Of a stretch of 64,000 bases of DNA, positions 25,250 to 33,596 are shown piece by piece; position 1 is the first letter of the stretch, and each line of letters begins with the position of its first letter. The DNA lies in contig JAGBEG010000004.1 in assembly GCA_017937095.1 (NCBI GenBank), positions 62,001 to 126,000 on the forward strand. The letters run 5' to 3'. Source of the stretch: Roseburia sp. Its GTDB lineage: Bacteria; Bacillota; Clostridia; Lachnospirales; Lachnospiraceae. The translations under genes and the position numbers were made by a program. The notes under the pieces were generated by a model that did no database searches, was not told the origin of the DNA, and saw nothing but the letters and a program-made list of their open reading frames with translations.

Positions 25250-25669
25250 CTACTCGCATTTGAGGGAATCTCTGATCTGTACCATCTCTTCATCGGTAAA
25301 GGTCTCGTGGCTCCACATCAGAATGTCATTGTTCCTGGCATTCCGGTAACGCGGAATTAAGTGCATATGGAAATGGAACACCGTCTGTCCCGCCACCTCG
25401 TGATTGTTCTGGAGAATGTTGAATCCATCACAGGAGAGAACCTCCGTCATGTGGCATGCCAGCTTTTTCGCCAGCTTCATCGCTCCCGCAGCAACCTCCT
25501 CATCAATCTCGTAGATATCCGCATAATGCTTCTTTGGAAGTATCAGTGCGTGTCCCTTTGCCGCAGGACTTGCATCCAGAATGACCTTGAAGGTATCATC
25601 CTCATAGATTGTGTTTGATGGAATTTCTCCTGCAATGATTTTGCAGAAAATACAATTTGTGTCGCTCAT
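25250..25669 (-). CDS. HIT family nucleotide hydrolase (HinT-like)
   Basis: A 139-residue histidine-triad protein: CIFCKIIAGEIPS N-terminus, ALILPKKHYADIYEI, GFNILQNNHEVAGQTVFHFHMHLIPRY with the catalytic His-x-His-x-His. Such proteins hydrolyse adenosine phosphoramidates. Typical length. Confidence 0.93.
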   Translation of the reverse strand: MSDTNCIFCKIIAGEIPSNTIYEDDTFKVILDASPAAKGHALILPKKHYADIYEIDEEVAAGAMKLAKKLACHMTEVLSCDGFNILQNNHEVAGQTVFHFHMHLIPRYRNARNNDILMWSHETFTDEEMVQIRDSLKCE

Positions 25670-25799
25670 GGCTTTGCTCCTTTCTGTTTATTACGTATGT
25701 CGAATTTTGTAAAACTATTGTTATTGAACTTATTGCATATTAATGTTAAACTACATTGTGTGTAGTATTCACCATTTCACAGATAAGGCAGGAATTACA

Positions 25800-26447
25800 T
25801 TGTTAAATAACGAGGATTACCTTAATATTTTTCACGAAATTAAAAATTCTATTACTCTGGTAAACGGTTCTCTGCAATTGGTTGCCAAAAAGCATCCGGA
25901 AGTATGCGAGTTTGATTACTGGAATGAAGCCATGTCGGAAATCAGTTTCTTAAAAAACATGGTCATCCAGCTTTCTTCGGCGCGCCTGTGCAGCCACTTG
26001 AACCTTATGCAGATTAATCTCTATTCCTTTATGCACCAGATTGAAAATTCCATCCGTGTGCTGTCGTGGGACGACTTTGTCTGTAACTTCTATCTGGACG
26101 AGAATCTTCCGCTGATTGAAATTGATCCCCAATTGCTTAAACAGGCAATCACCAATATCGTCAAAAATGCTTACGAAGCGATGGATGAGAAGGGAACTAC
26201 GGATATTCATGTCCTGTATGAGGATGAACTTGTAAAAATCACCGTCACAGATCAGGGCGGCGGCTTGGATCCGGCGCTTGCCGATAACATCTTCCAGCCA
26301 TTCATCACCACGAAAACCGGCGGCAGCGGACTGGGCTTAGTCATCACCAAGCAGATTATCGAATCACATCATGGCACATTGACCTGTGATTCGCGCCCGG
26401 GCGACGGCTGTACCTTTACGATTGTCCTTCCGCTTACGCAAAATTAA
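25800..26447 (+). CDS. Small cytosolic histidine kinase
   Basis: A 215-residue kinase lacking any sensor or membrane domain. HisKA-like helix with the phospho-acceptor His in IFHEIKNSITLVNGSLQLV, then an HATPase domain with N box ITNIVKNAYEAMDEKG, G1 VTDQGGGLDP, F box IFQPFITTK and G2 GGSGLGLVITKQII. I place the start at the TTG at 25800 (AAGGCAGG upstream), because an in-frame ATG at 25743 has no site and adds a non-conserved leader. No response regulator is adjacent. The last 14 bases overlap the convergent flavodoxin gene. Confidence 0.8.
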   Translation: MLNNEDYLNIFHEIKNSITLVNGSLQLVAKKHPEVCEFDYWNEAMSEISFLKNMVIQLSSARLCSHLNLMQINLYSFMHQIENSIRVLSWDDFVCNFYLDENLPLIEIDPQLLKQAITNIVKNAYEAMDEKGTTDIHVLYEDELVKITVTDQGGGLDPALADNIFQPFITTKTGGSGLGLVITKQIIESHHGTLTCDSRPGDGCTFTIVLPLTQN

Positions 26448-27426
26448 ATACAGTATCCAGCATACGCAGTGTCTTAAAATTACCCTTTGCTGTCATCTCT
26501 CCGGTCATGAATGCTCTTTGGAATGTCATTCTTCCGCCAAGAACCCCTTCCATCACCTCTGGTGTCAGCTTCGCATAGATGTCGATATTCTCTTCCTGTC
26601 CATAATGAATCGTAAGCTCATCCTGATTCACTTCCACAAACAGCGGCTTCTTCTTATCTGCCATCATAAACAGGTATCTCGCATGAAAATCCTGCTGCGG
26701 TACAAAGCTTCTCTTAAACTCCTCAATATAAGCACTGTCATCATCCTGACTTGCCTTGCCAAGCATATCCTTGAACATTGACGCCAGTTCCTGAATATCT
26801 TCCTTCTGCTTCTTCACATAGCTGTCATCCGATACATACTTGGACAACTGTTCGCTCTCCTGCGGGGTCAGCTCCATCTGTGGGGTGCGAAGAACGCTCT
26901 GCTTAACCGCAAGATTACTGTTCGGCAGACTCTTCATCTTCTGGGAAATCGTCCGGTACAGATTCTCTGCTTTCTTCTCGATGATTACCGTATATTCCTT
27001 ATTCATCTCAAAGCTCACCAGATCTTCTACATAACCGCAGAGTCCCGGACATGGCAGACCGCCTAAAATCTCCCATGCATTTGCCAGATTCATCTCTCCC
27101 TCGCGCTCTCCATACGTGGTCGACATAACTATCGGCTGCATATAAGTCGTCTGGATCTTCTCCTTATCGCCGTACAGCCAGCATGCATCAAGGAACTGCT
27201 GCATATATCCTCCGATACCAAGCCACTCCACCGTCGTCGCGAGAATGATTCCATCCGCATCCTTCATTGTCTGCGGAAGCGTCGCAATCTCATTCTTATG
27301 TTCATAGATATTGATTCTCTCTATTGTCACGCGCAGCTCACGCAGCACTTCTTCCATCTTATTCAGAACATAAAGTGTCGGATCGTCTAACAGACCTCTT
27401 CCACCGTAATAAATATTTACCTTCAT
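26434..27426 (-). CDS. Flavodoxin-like / SCP2 sterol-carrier fusion protein
   Basis: 330 residues. Residues 1-180 are an NADPH-dependent FMN reductase/flavodoxin fold (KVNIYYGGRGLLDDPTLY, DADGIILATTVEWLGIGGYM, VMSTTYGEREGE). Residues about 225-330 match the SCP2 lipid-binding fold (FVEVNQDELTIHYGQEENID, MEGVLGGRMTFQRAFMTGEM, NFKTLRMLDTVF). An FMN oxidoreductase that binds a lipophilic ligand is the likely general role; the substrate is unknown. It converges on and overlaps the histidine kinase gene by 14 bases. Confidence 0.8.
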   Translation of the reverse strand: MKVNIYYGGRGLLDDPTLYVLNKMEEVLRELRVTIERINIYEHKNEIATLPQTMKDADGIILATTVEWLGIGGYMQQFLDACWLYGDKEKIQTTYMQPIVMSTTYGEREGEMNLANAWEILGGLPCPGLCGYVEDLVSFEMNKEYTVIIEKKAENLYRTISQKMKSLPNSNLAVKQSVLRTPQMELTPQESEQLSKYVSDDSYVKKQKEDIQELASMFKDMLGKASQDDDSAYIEEFKRSFVPQQDFHARYLFMMADKKKPLFVEVNQDELTIHYGQEENIDIYAKLTPEVMEGVLGGRMTFQRAFMTGEMTAKGNFKTLRMLDTVFNFA

Positions 27427-27503
27427 TCACAGCCTCCGTTCAGCTTCTATAACGTCCTTCTTCTGAAGTACTGCTTTCAGTATATAAATTTTCGGCGGTA
27501 AAA

Positions 27504-28583
27504 TCAATATTTTTGATACTTTCTATGATATAAAATAACCGTCGTCACAAATCCTGTAAGCACTCCCCCTATATGCCCCCAGTTATCAATTCCCGCCGAA
27601 GTGAAACCATAGTAGACGGTCAGCGCTATCATAAAAAGAAGTCCTCTCGTTGTAATCCGCTCCAATCTCCCCCTGTGCAATATTACAACCCACAAGAAAC
27701 CTCCAACAACTCCGAAAATTGCACCGGAAGCCCCCGCAGAAACAGCATAATCCTGTGTAAAAAGCATCATTGCAAAGGAAAGCAGGCTGCCGCCAAGCAG
27801 CGACATCAGGTAAATTACCGTAAAGCGCAGATGCCCCACCACACGCTCGAGCCGCGAGCCCATACAATATAGGATCACCATGTTATTGATAAGATGCGCC
27901 GCCCCAAAATGAATAAAACCAGCCGTAAAAAGTCTCCACCACTCATGCCTGTCCGTCAGCGCCGTCGGATACATACCGCCATATTTCGCAACAAAGAACC
28001 CATCCGTCGTATCTCCAGCCAGCTCCATCACAAGATACACAAGAACATTTATTACAACGAGCGCCAGTGTGACATATGGCAGTTCTCCGCCAGATTTCAT
28101 GCTTCTTATTATGTTTTTAAGCGGCTCTTTTATTCCTTTTTCCACGTGTTTTTCACAATTTTGGTCAATCTCATTTTCAAGCGCCTGCCGAAGCCCAAAG
28201 AAGTCGCCCGGCTGGTTCTCGAAAATCAGAACACGTCTGGTCTCTGGCTCATACTGCCAGATATTCCTGCACTGTGTACATAGCTGCCGTCCAATCTCTC
28301 CGCCGCCGACCAAAAGTGTGAGCACCTCCACATGGTATACCGGAAAACCCTCCGGAAAATCCGAAAGGATTCCCTGCGGATGATAAAAGCTGCTCATAAC
28401 ACGCTCCTCCATGATCCGCTGCTGTTCGGGAGTCATCTGGTAACCCCCGGAAAGTTCCACCGATAAAACGACATGAAAGCCTTCCCTGTAATATTTATAA
28501 TAAATCCCCACTTCTTTGGGATTTCCCTGACAGAAGCGGTAGCCTTCCCGCGCAAATACGCCCGCAAGTCCTGTATATTCCAT
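27504..28583 (-). CDS. Rhomboid family intramembrane serine protease
   Basis: 359 residues. The N-terminal ~160 residues are cytosolic with a possible CxxC (LCTQCRNIW). Six or more membrane segments follow: PYVTLALVVINVLVYLVMELAG, WWRLFTAGFIHFGAAHLINNM (HxxxHxxxN rhomboid motif), the catalytic Ser in SAGASGAIFGVVGG and the His in NWGHIGGVLTG. It cleaves membrane-anchored substrates. It follows the FHA gene at the end of the Tad pilus locus on the same strand, 89 bases away, so it may be part of that regulon. Confidence 0.93.
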   Translation of the reverse strand: MEYTGLAGVFAREGYRFCQGNPKEVGIYYKYYREGFHVVLSVELSGGYQMTPEQQRIMEERVMSSFYHPQGILSDFPEGFPVYHVEVLTLLVGGGEIGRQLCTQCRNIWQYEPETRRVLIFENQPGDFFGLRQALENEIDQNCEKHVEKGIKEPLKNIIRSMKSGGELPYVTLALVVINVLVYLVMELAGDTTDGFFVAKYGGMYPTALTDRHEWWRLFTAGFIHFGAAHLINNMVILYCMGSRLERVVGHLRFTVIYLMSLLGGSLLSFAMMLFTQDYAVSAGASGAIFGVVGGFLWVVILHRGRLERITTRGLLFMIALTVYYGFTSAGIDNWGHIGGVLTGFVTTVILYHRKYQKY

Positions 28584-28671
28584 CCTACATTCTCCGGTTT
28601 CTATATTATTATAATATGGTTATTATAGATACAACCGCGCAAGAATGCAAACCCGAGCCTCCTTTATTTTC

Positions 28672-30045
28672 TTAAATAAATCTAAACTTTTCGTCCGCAA
28701 AAATAACGATTTCATTTTTCTGCAGACTCATCTTTGTCTTATAATTGAGCAATTCTCCCCCTACATACGTTCCGTTAGAGGAATTTAAATCCTCGATAAA
28801 ATAGATTCCCTCCTTTTTGCTGACGCGCGCATGTCTCCTGCTGACTGTGGTACTCGGAATATAGCCGCCACAATCCTCCCCGCTCCCAATCACAAGGGAA
28901 TCTCCCTCTATCACGAGGTCTTTGCACGGTCCCTTGCCCTCGTACCGCAGGATTCCTTCCGGCGGTCTGGTCAGTTCCGCTAAAAGTACCGTCGGATGCG
29001 TTGATTTTGGTATCTCCTCCTCTTCCGGTTCAAAAAAGAACACTTCCTCATCCGGAGCGGCTTTTGCCTTTCTCCCATGTATGCCTCTTCCTGCCCAAAA
29101 GCCGCTGATACCTTCCAGCACATTCTGTATGTTTTCAAAAATCGCCATTTGTAAGCTGTTCTCTTTTTGGGTCTTCTCCCTTTTTGTTTTCTCTTTTTCT
29201 ATTTTCTCTATATGATGCTTCCCCCTCCGGGCAGCTTTCTTCTTTTTCCGGTTCTCCCTTTTTGTTTCCCTCTCCTGCCATTGCTCCCCCGCAAGTTCTT
29301 CCCGCAAATATTCTTCCTGCATATGTACTTCCTGCATACATTCTCGCTGTATATATTCTCCCTGCAGATATTCTTCCCGCAAAATCTCTTCTTCCTGCTT
29401 TTGCTGCCGGAAAGAAACCGCGCGCTCACTGTCTTCTTTCTGCGGGCACGCAAACTGTCCTTCGCTCTCATCTTCCTGTTCGCTGCGCTCGTTTTCCCCT
29501 TCCTTCTCATATGGCAGGCGCAGCCGTCTCTTAAGTTCTGATAAATTCATCCCACCCTTAGAAATGTCCTCATATAGCCCATAGGCAAGTGAAACCGCCC
29601 GCTCGTCCTCGTGATCCAGATGTGCCAGCAACCCTTCCAACAATTCTCGAATCCCTTCGGACAATCCATTTTCATTTCCCGGATAATAACAGAAATATAC
29701 TTCTTCTGTGCGGTAATCCACAAAAATTTCTCCCGGCATAAGCAAAATTTCTTCCGCCTCGAGCAACATTCCTTCCAGAAATTCCACCGCCCCATATATC
29801 CCCAGCAAAATTTCGCAGAGAAGCGAATATCCCAGTTTCTCCGTCTCAAGCAACGCATCCAACGCCTGCTTTCCCGTAATCTCATACCACAGATAATGTT
29901 CGCCATTCTCCTGCACACGCTCCGCAAATAAAATCTTTCCCGCAGGTGCATTCGCTATCATCTGCCGCTCCCATTCCTTTAGCTTCTTCCGCTCCGCGAG
30001 CACCATGTAACTCGCCCTTGCCTTCCTGATATATTGTGCCTCCAT
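28672..30045 (-). CDS. DUF6382-FHA protein of the Tad locus
   Basis: 457 residues. The N-terminal ~170 residues (YMVLAERKKLKEWERQMIANA, LLCEILLGIYGAVEFLEGML) fit DUF6382. The middle (190-340) is an extremely charged linker with Glu/Gln and Lys/Arg blocks (EEYLQGEYIQRECMQEVHM). The C-terminal ~90 residues are an FHA domain (SLVIGSGEDCGGYIPSTTVS, RRHARVSKKEG, LNSSNGTYVGGEL) that binds phospho-threonine. Last gene before the rhomboid gene in the Tad cluster. Start at 30045 is supported by AAGGATGGGG in the preceding 19-bp repeats. It suggests Ser/Thr phosphorylation controls the pilus. Confidence 0.8.
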   Translation of the reverse strand: MEAQYIRKARASYMVLAERKKLKEWERQMIANAPAGKILFAERVQENGEHYLWYEITGKQALDALLETEKLGYSLLCEILLGIYGAVEFLEGMLLEAEEILLMPGEIFVDYRTEEVYFCYYPGNENGLSEGIRELLEGLLAHLDHEDERAVSLAYGLYEDISKGGMNLSELKRRLRLPYEKEGENERSEQEDESEGQFACPQKEDSERAVSFRQQKQEEEILREEYLQGEYIQRECMQEVHMQEEYLREELAGEQWQERETKRENRKKKKAARRGKHHIEKIEKEKTKREKTQKENSLQMAIFENIQNVLEGISGFWAGRGIHGRKAKAAPDEEVFFFEPEEEEIPKSTHPTVLLAELTRPPEGILRYEGKGPCKDLVIEGDSLVIGSGEDCGGYIPSTTVSRRHARVSKKEGIYFIEDLNSSNGTYVGGELLNYKTKMSLQKNEIVIFADEKFRFI

Positions 30046-30056
30046 CAATCTACACC

Positions 30057-30172
30057 CCATCCTTATTGTTCACCCACATCCTTATTGTCCATCCACATTC
30101 TTATTGTCCATCCGCATCCTTATTGCACATCCACATCCTTATTGTGCATCCACATCCTTATTGTGCATCCAC
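30057..30172 (-). repeat. 19-bp tandem repeat in front of the FHA gene, about 6 copies
   Basis: Minus-strand unit GTGGATGCACAATAAGGAT with single-base variants. Each unit carries an AAGGAT Shine-Dalgarno-like stretch and an ATG. The array bridges the end of the TadE-like gene and the FHA start, so copy number alters spacing and the number of possible initiation sites. Confidence 0.85.
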
Positions 30173-30433
30173 GCCCTCATTTAACAACTCTCCCGCCGCC
30201 TTCCAGCGGTAAAACAGCTTCACGGTATCCGGCCCGGATTCCTCCATAATCAAAGCTGCCGTCTCCCTGCACTCATCATACATCATAAGCGCACTCTCCA
30301 TTGTCAGCGCGAATACCATGAGCAGCAGCGGCACGATGATCGCCGCTTCAATTGTCAGACTTCCACGCATTGTCAGGCTCCCGCATATTGTCAGTTTTCT
30401 GCACATCGTTATTTTTCTCCGTCGTTTCCTCAT
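30158..30433 (-). CDS. TadE-like pseudopilin
   Basis: 91 residues. Basic N-terminus (MRKRRRKITMCRKLT), then GSLTIEAAIIVPLLLMVFALTMESAL, the TadE/TadF hydrophobic segment with the conserved Glu, and a short soluble tail ending in the repeat array. The ATG overlaps the stop of the prepilin peptidase gene (ATGA). The preceding open frame up to 30790 is only a shadow of that gene. Confidence 0.8.
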   Translation of the reverse strand: MRKRRRKITMCRKLTICGSLTMRGSLTIEAAIIVPLLLMVFALTMESALMMYDECRETAALIMEESGPDTVKLFYRWKAAGELLNEGVDAQ

Positions 30434-30855
30434 CCCAATTGAAACAGATATGCCACCAGCAAAAACGGCAGAAATGGCATTCTGTAGTTTCTCCCCTTTC
30501 TTTTTATGACAAGCAGGAACAACGCAGCGACCGCCGCCAGAAAGAGTGCAGCAATAAGAAGCCTTAAATTTCCCCAAAAACCAAGAAATGTGCCGCTTGC
30601 CACCAGCATTACACCGTCTCCCGCTCCGATGCACTCTCTGCCGGTCCACGCGATGAGCAGCATGACAACTCCTATTCCCATACCCAGCAGAAGATCCGTA
30701 AGTGTATGTTCCCGATAAAACAAATATAAAAGCAATCCTACAATTCCCGCCGCACACGGAAGGTATATGCCTATTTTCTGTTCTCTCCAATCCTGATAAG
30801 CCGTTACTGCAAGCACTCCCAATAACGCTGTATTTCCAATCAGACCACCTGTCAT
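30430..30855 (-). CDS. A24 prepilin peptidase (second copy)
   Basis: A 141-residue TadV/CpaA-type aspartyl protease that matures Flp/TadE prepilins in the membrane. First catalytic Asp in AVTAYQDWREQKIG and second in IGAGDGVML (GxGD). About five membrane segments. It differs clearly from the other A24 gene at 38107-38547, so the locus has two processing enzymes, possibly for different pilins. Confidence 0.88.
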   Translation of the reverse strand: MTGGLIGNTALLGVLAVTAYQDWREQKIGIYLPCAAGIVGLLLYLFYREHTLTDLLLGMGIGVVMLLIAWTGRECIGAGDGVMLVASGTFLGFWGNLRLLIAALFLAAVAALFLLVIKRKGRNYRMPFLPFLLVAYLFQLG

Positions 30856-30884
30856 CTTCTCACTCCCTCATTTCTTTCTGTTCA

Positions 30885-31012
30885 TGCCTTTTCATTCTGT
30901 TTGCCCCTTTTTCTTTCTGCTTGTCCCTTTTTCTTTCTGTTTGTCCCTCTTCTTTCCGTTCGTTGCTTTTTCTTTCTGCTTGTCCTTTTTCATTCTGCTT
31001 GTCCGATTCTCG
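30885..31012 (-). repeat. Degenerate ~20-bp repeats encoding Lys/Glu-rich frames
   Basis: About six units such as GACAAGCAGAAAGAAAAAGG. An open frame from an ATG at 31039 to 30860 (60 codons, Lys/Glu/Gln/Arg only) runs through it, but no good ribosome binding site is seen, so I do not call it a gene. Confidence 0.6.
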
Positions 31013-31026
31013 CCGCACGTCCTCTG

Positions 31027-31905
31027 TCACGTTCCGCATCTGCTGCACGCACCGCGTGCCCCGGCTTCGGACAAGCGTATCATGTAAACCGTCCGTTTGA
31101 TGCCGCTGCATCCCAGATCCGTGTGGTAGCAGTCTCCCTGGTTTGTAATGTATACACGCCCAAAGGCATTTTTCGACGATCCGCACTGCGCACATTTATG
31201 GTATTTTCCTCCATTTTCATTCCGCAAGACCGCAAGCTGGTCATAGCCCACCGACTGAATCGAAAGCTCCAGATGCGTGCACGTACTTTTCGTATGGTAC
31301 ACGGTCCCCGTCTCTGTCACGTAGACCCACGTATCGCCCGTTCCGCTTCCCGCCGCTCCGTTCCAGCCCGTCCATTTCCTGCAGTCCGCCCTCTGCTCCA
31401 TATCAAAGCTCCAGACCCAGAAAATACGGATGGGCAGTTTCACATGGTAGCTTGCTCTTAAATGAATCTCATCCTGTGAAAACTCGGATTTAAGGAGACT
31501 GATTCCAAGGTTTCCGCCGCTGATATAGCGCTCCGCCGCCTTACGCCCGGACATCTCCTTTAAGAACAGCGCTTTTGCCTCCCCAAGCCCGATTGCCTCA
31601 TTCGAATTATCTCCCGAGAGCGTGACTGCCAGCGTTCTTCCCGTATCATTGAGTGCCTTCTGCACCTCAAGCTGTACCTGCATGACCCGGAAGAAAAACA
31701 GAATACTCACGAAAAAACACGCCATAAGCGGCAGAATCACTGCTGCCTCCAATGTAAATACTGCACCAAGACGGGGGCATCGCGGTGCCCCTTTTGGGAA
31801 CAGTTGACTGTGCCCTAAATCAGATGCCGGATTCCTTTCGGGGAGAGAATCTTCCTTTCCTTTATTGATTTTGTATGCCAACCGATTGTCAAAATAAAGA
31901 GACAC
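31027..31905 (-). CDS. TadE-like pilus protein with Ada-like Cys/His repeats
   Basis: 292 residues, GTG start behind GGAAGGGGGTG. TadE-type membrane segment FTLEAAVILPLMACFFVSIL at about 50-70, an extracytoplasmic domain, then two C-terminal copies of a metal-binding-like unit: VYHTKSTCTHLELS...YHKCAQCG and CYHTDLGCSGIKRT...GACSRCG. The Y-H-x5-C...CxxC pattern resembles the zinc site of the Ada N-terminal domain and related secreted modules. That is unusual for a pseudopilin. Confidence 0.75.
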   Translation of the reverse strand: MSLYFDNRLAYKINKGKEDSLPERNPASDLGHSQLFPKGAPRCPRLGAVFTLEAAVILPLMACFFVSILFFFRVMQVQLEVQKALNDTGRTLAVTLSGDNSNEAIGLGEAKALFLKEMSGRKAAERYISGGNLGISLLKSEFSQDEIHLRASYHVKLPIRIFWVWSFDMEQRADCRKWTGWNGAAGSGTGDTWVYVTETGTVYHTKSTCTHLELSIQSVGYDQLAVLRNENGGKYHKCAQCGSSKNAFGRVYITNQGDCYHTDLGCSGIKRTVYMIRLSEAGARGACSRCGT

Positions 31906-31922
31906 CGCGACACCCCCTTCCT

Positions 31923-33413
31923 TTATTTGTAATAAGCAAATTCTTTCTCATTCTCAAACACAAGTTCCCCGATTCCTAAGCTGCCAAGCGTCGAAATCTC
32001 CGAAAACAACGGTTCTGACGTGTAACCTATACGATACCGGATCGCACAGATCATGTGATCCATCCTGCAATTTACATATGCCGGAGTCAGCCGGATGTTC
32101 TGCTCCATGACATCCATCATCCGATACGCCAGTTTTTCTGTTCCCATCGTAAAGAGCAGCCCTTTCAGATAATCCTGATAAAAAAGCCCGTTTGCGCATT
32201 CCTTCGCACCTCCGCCGTCCGAAAATGCCTGCACGAGATTTCCGAGACTGGTCGTCCACTCCCCGCTGCTCTTAAACAGTGCAATCCGCTTCCCCTCAAG
32301 CAGCGCGCGAAGGTCTAAAATACTCTCCACATATGCCCACGCCGCGACGATTCCAATCTGGACAACTTTCACAATTGCAGGATTCCCTGTAAACCCGGCA
32401 AGCGCTTCCGCCATCGCAAGCGTTGTCGCCATCTTCCCGCTGTCTCCGAGAATATGGGTTACATTTGCCGCTTCCCGAATTAATAGAAGGCGGTTTATGA
32501 CGCCCTCAAGATTATCCCGGTCCGCGTCTTTCCCGCAGAGAACATACTCCATCTCATAAGAAAGCGCATGATTCTCCGCCGGTTCTCCGTAATCCGAAAA
32601 ATACTGATCCATATATTCCAATGCCAGAATCTTGTCATACCAGTCTGTGTCTGCCGTAACCGCAGCCGTTCCCTGTACGCGTTCCCGCGAACCGACCGTA
32701 TCGGTAAGCGCCACCTGCTTCGAGGAGACGCCTCCGAGATCGCCTGTTACCATTCCAAGAAGTGCATTCTGCTTTAAGGAGAGTACGACGTCCAACGGGT
32801 TTTCTTCAACCTCAACAGGCTCCTGCGGTACAGAACTCCCATTTGTTGTATTTCCTGCCGCGCTTTCTTCCTGCTGCTGCCGCTTTGCTTCCTCAATCGC
32901 GGTCTTTGCATCTTCCACGCTTCCGTCCGTCTCCTGCTGCTCCTTCTCCACTTCCTCGCTCCTGGTATATCTGTCATATAGAATCTGCGCTGTCTCCACC
33001 GGAAGATTTTCTTTCATGTAATCTGCTACACAGTCCAGAAAAACACTGCCGTCTCCATCCGTCAGCAACTGATATTCCACCGTTTCCGCCGCACTGAGGG
33101 AAAGCGCCATTACTGCACTTCCATCCCCCGCCTGATTCAGATTGGTACGTATCCGCTGTGAAAGCACCGCCGTAACATAATCCATGGAAAAATCCTCTCC
33201 TCCATAAGCACCGTCAAGCCCCAGCAAATGAAAATCCTCCCACAAGGCAGGCTGGTATTCCGCGCAGACAGCTTCGATTGCAAGCTCAGAACTCATATCC
33301 GCATAGGCTTCCAGTTCATACATCCTCCCCGCCTCCAAAAGCGCCGTCAGAAAGGATGCAATCAGCATAAATGCCAGCGCGGCAAATACCGTAAGGCTTC
33401 CCTGCTTTTTCAT
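31923..33413 (-). CDS. DUF5702 / TadG-like pilus assembly protein
   Basis: 496 residues. An N-terminal prepilin-like segment (KKQGSLTVFAALAFMLIASFL TALLEA read with the usual Leu-rich stretch), then a long extracytoplasmic region with a Gln/Glu-rich coiled stretch (VEEAKRQQQEESAAGN-like, about 185-225) and a hydrophobic helix (AIVKVVQIGIVAAWAYVES). It matches DUF5702, which I associate with clostridial Tad loci in the TadG position. Start at 33413 is chosen because it gives the pilin-like N-terminus and overlaps the Flp gene's end by translational coupling. Confidence 0.75.
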   Translation of the reverse strand: MKKQGSLTVFAALAFMLIASFLTALLEAGRMYELEAYADMSSELAIEAVCAEYQPALWEDFHLLGLDGAYGGEDFSMDYVTAVLSQRIRTNLNQAGDGSAVMALSLSAAETVEYQLLTDGDGSVFLDCVADYMKENLPVETAQILYDRYTRSEEVEKEQQETDGSVEDAKTAIEEAKRQQQEESAAGNTTNGSSVPQEPVEVEENPLDVVLSLKQNALLGMVTGDLGGVSSKQVALTDTVGSRERVQGTAAVTADTDWYDKILALEYMDQYFSDYGEPAENHALSYEMEYVLCGKDADRDNLEGVINRLLLIREAANVTHILGDSGKMATTLAMAEALAGFTGNPAIVKVVQIGIVAAWAYVESILDLRALLEGKRIALFKSSGEWTTSLGNLVQAFSDGGGAKECANGLFYQDYLKGLLFTMGTEKLAYRMMDVMEQNIRLTPAYVNCRMDHMICAIRYRIGYTSEPLFSEISTLGSLGIGELVFENEKEFAYYK

Positions 33414-33414
33414 A

Positions 33415-33582
33415 TCATACCTTGCCTGCCTTCTTGGTAATCGTATCGAAGATGTCATTTACCAGATCAGTGAGCTGATCCTTGAAAATCAATACAAGCC
33501 CGATCAGCACGACCAGAATCAATATCAGCTCCACTACCCCAACACCGTCTTCTTCTTTTACAAATTCTCTGATTCCTCTCAT
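33415..33582 (-). CDS. Flp-type major pilin (Flp1-like)
   Basis: A 55-residue protein: MRGIREFVKEEDGVGVVELI, then a hydrophobic helix (LILVVLIGLVLIF) and KDQLTDLVNDIFDTITKKAG. Size, single helix and Gly/Glu near the processing point match Flp1_like pilins. Very strong AGGAGG site before the ATG at 33582. It sits between TadC and the DUF5702 gene, where a Flp pilin is expected. Likely the major subunit of the pilus. Confidence 0.85.
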   Translation of the reverse strand: MRGIREFVKEEDGVGVVELILILVVLIGLVLIFKDQLTDLVNDIFDTITKKAGKV

Positions 33583-33596
33583 AGCAACCTCCTATT

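Noticed and set aside
30057-30172. CRISPR-like array
   Set aside because: Units are head-to-tail with no spacers and the period is only 19 bp; the same applies to the arrays at 13.7 and 34.9 kb.
30434-30790. N-terminal extension of the TadE-like frame
   Set aside because: Shadow of the prepilin peptidase gene; Cys/His-rich nonsense sequence.
30860-31039. 60-codon Lys/Glu-rich ORF
   Set aside because: Product of a ~20-bp repeat with no convincing ribosome site; composition is not protein-like.
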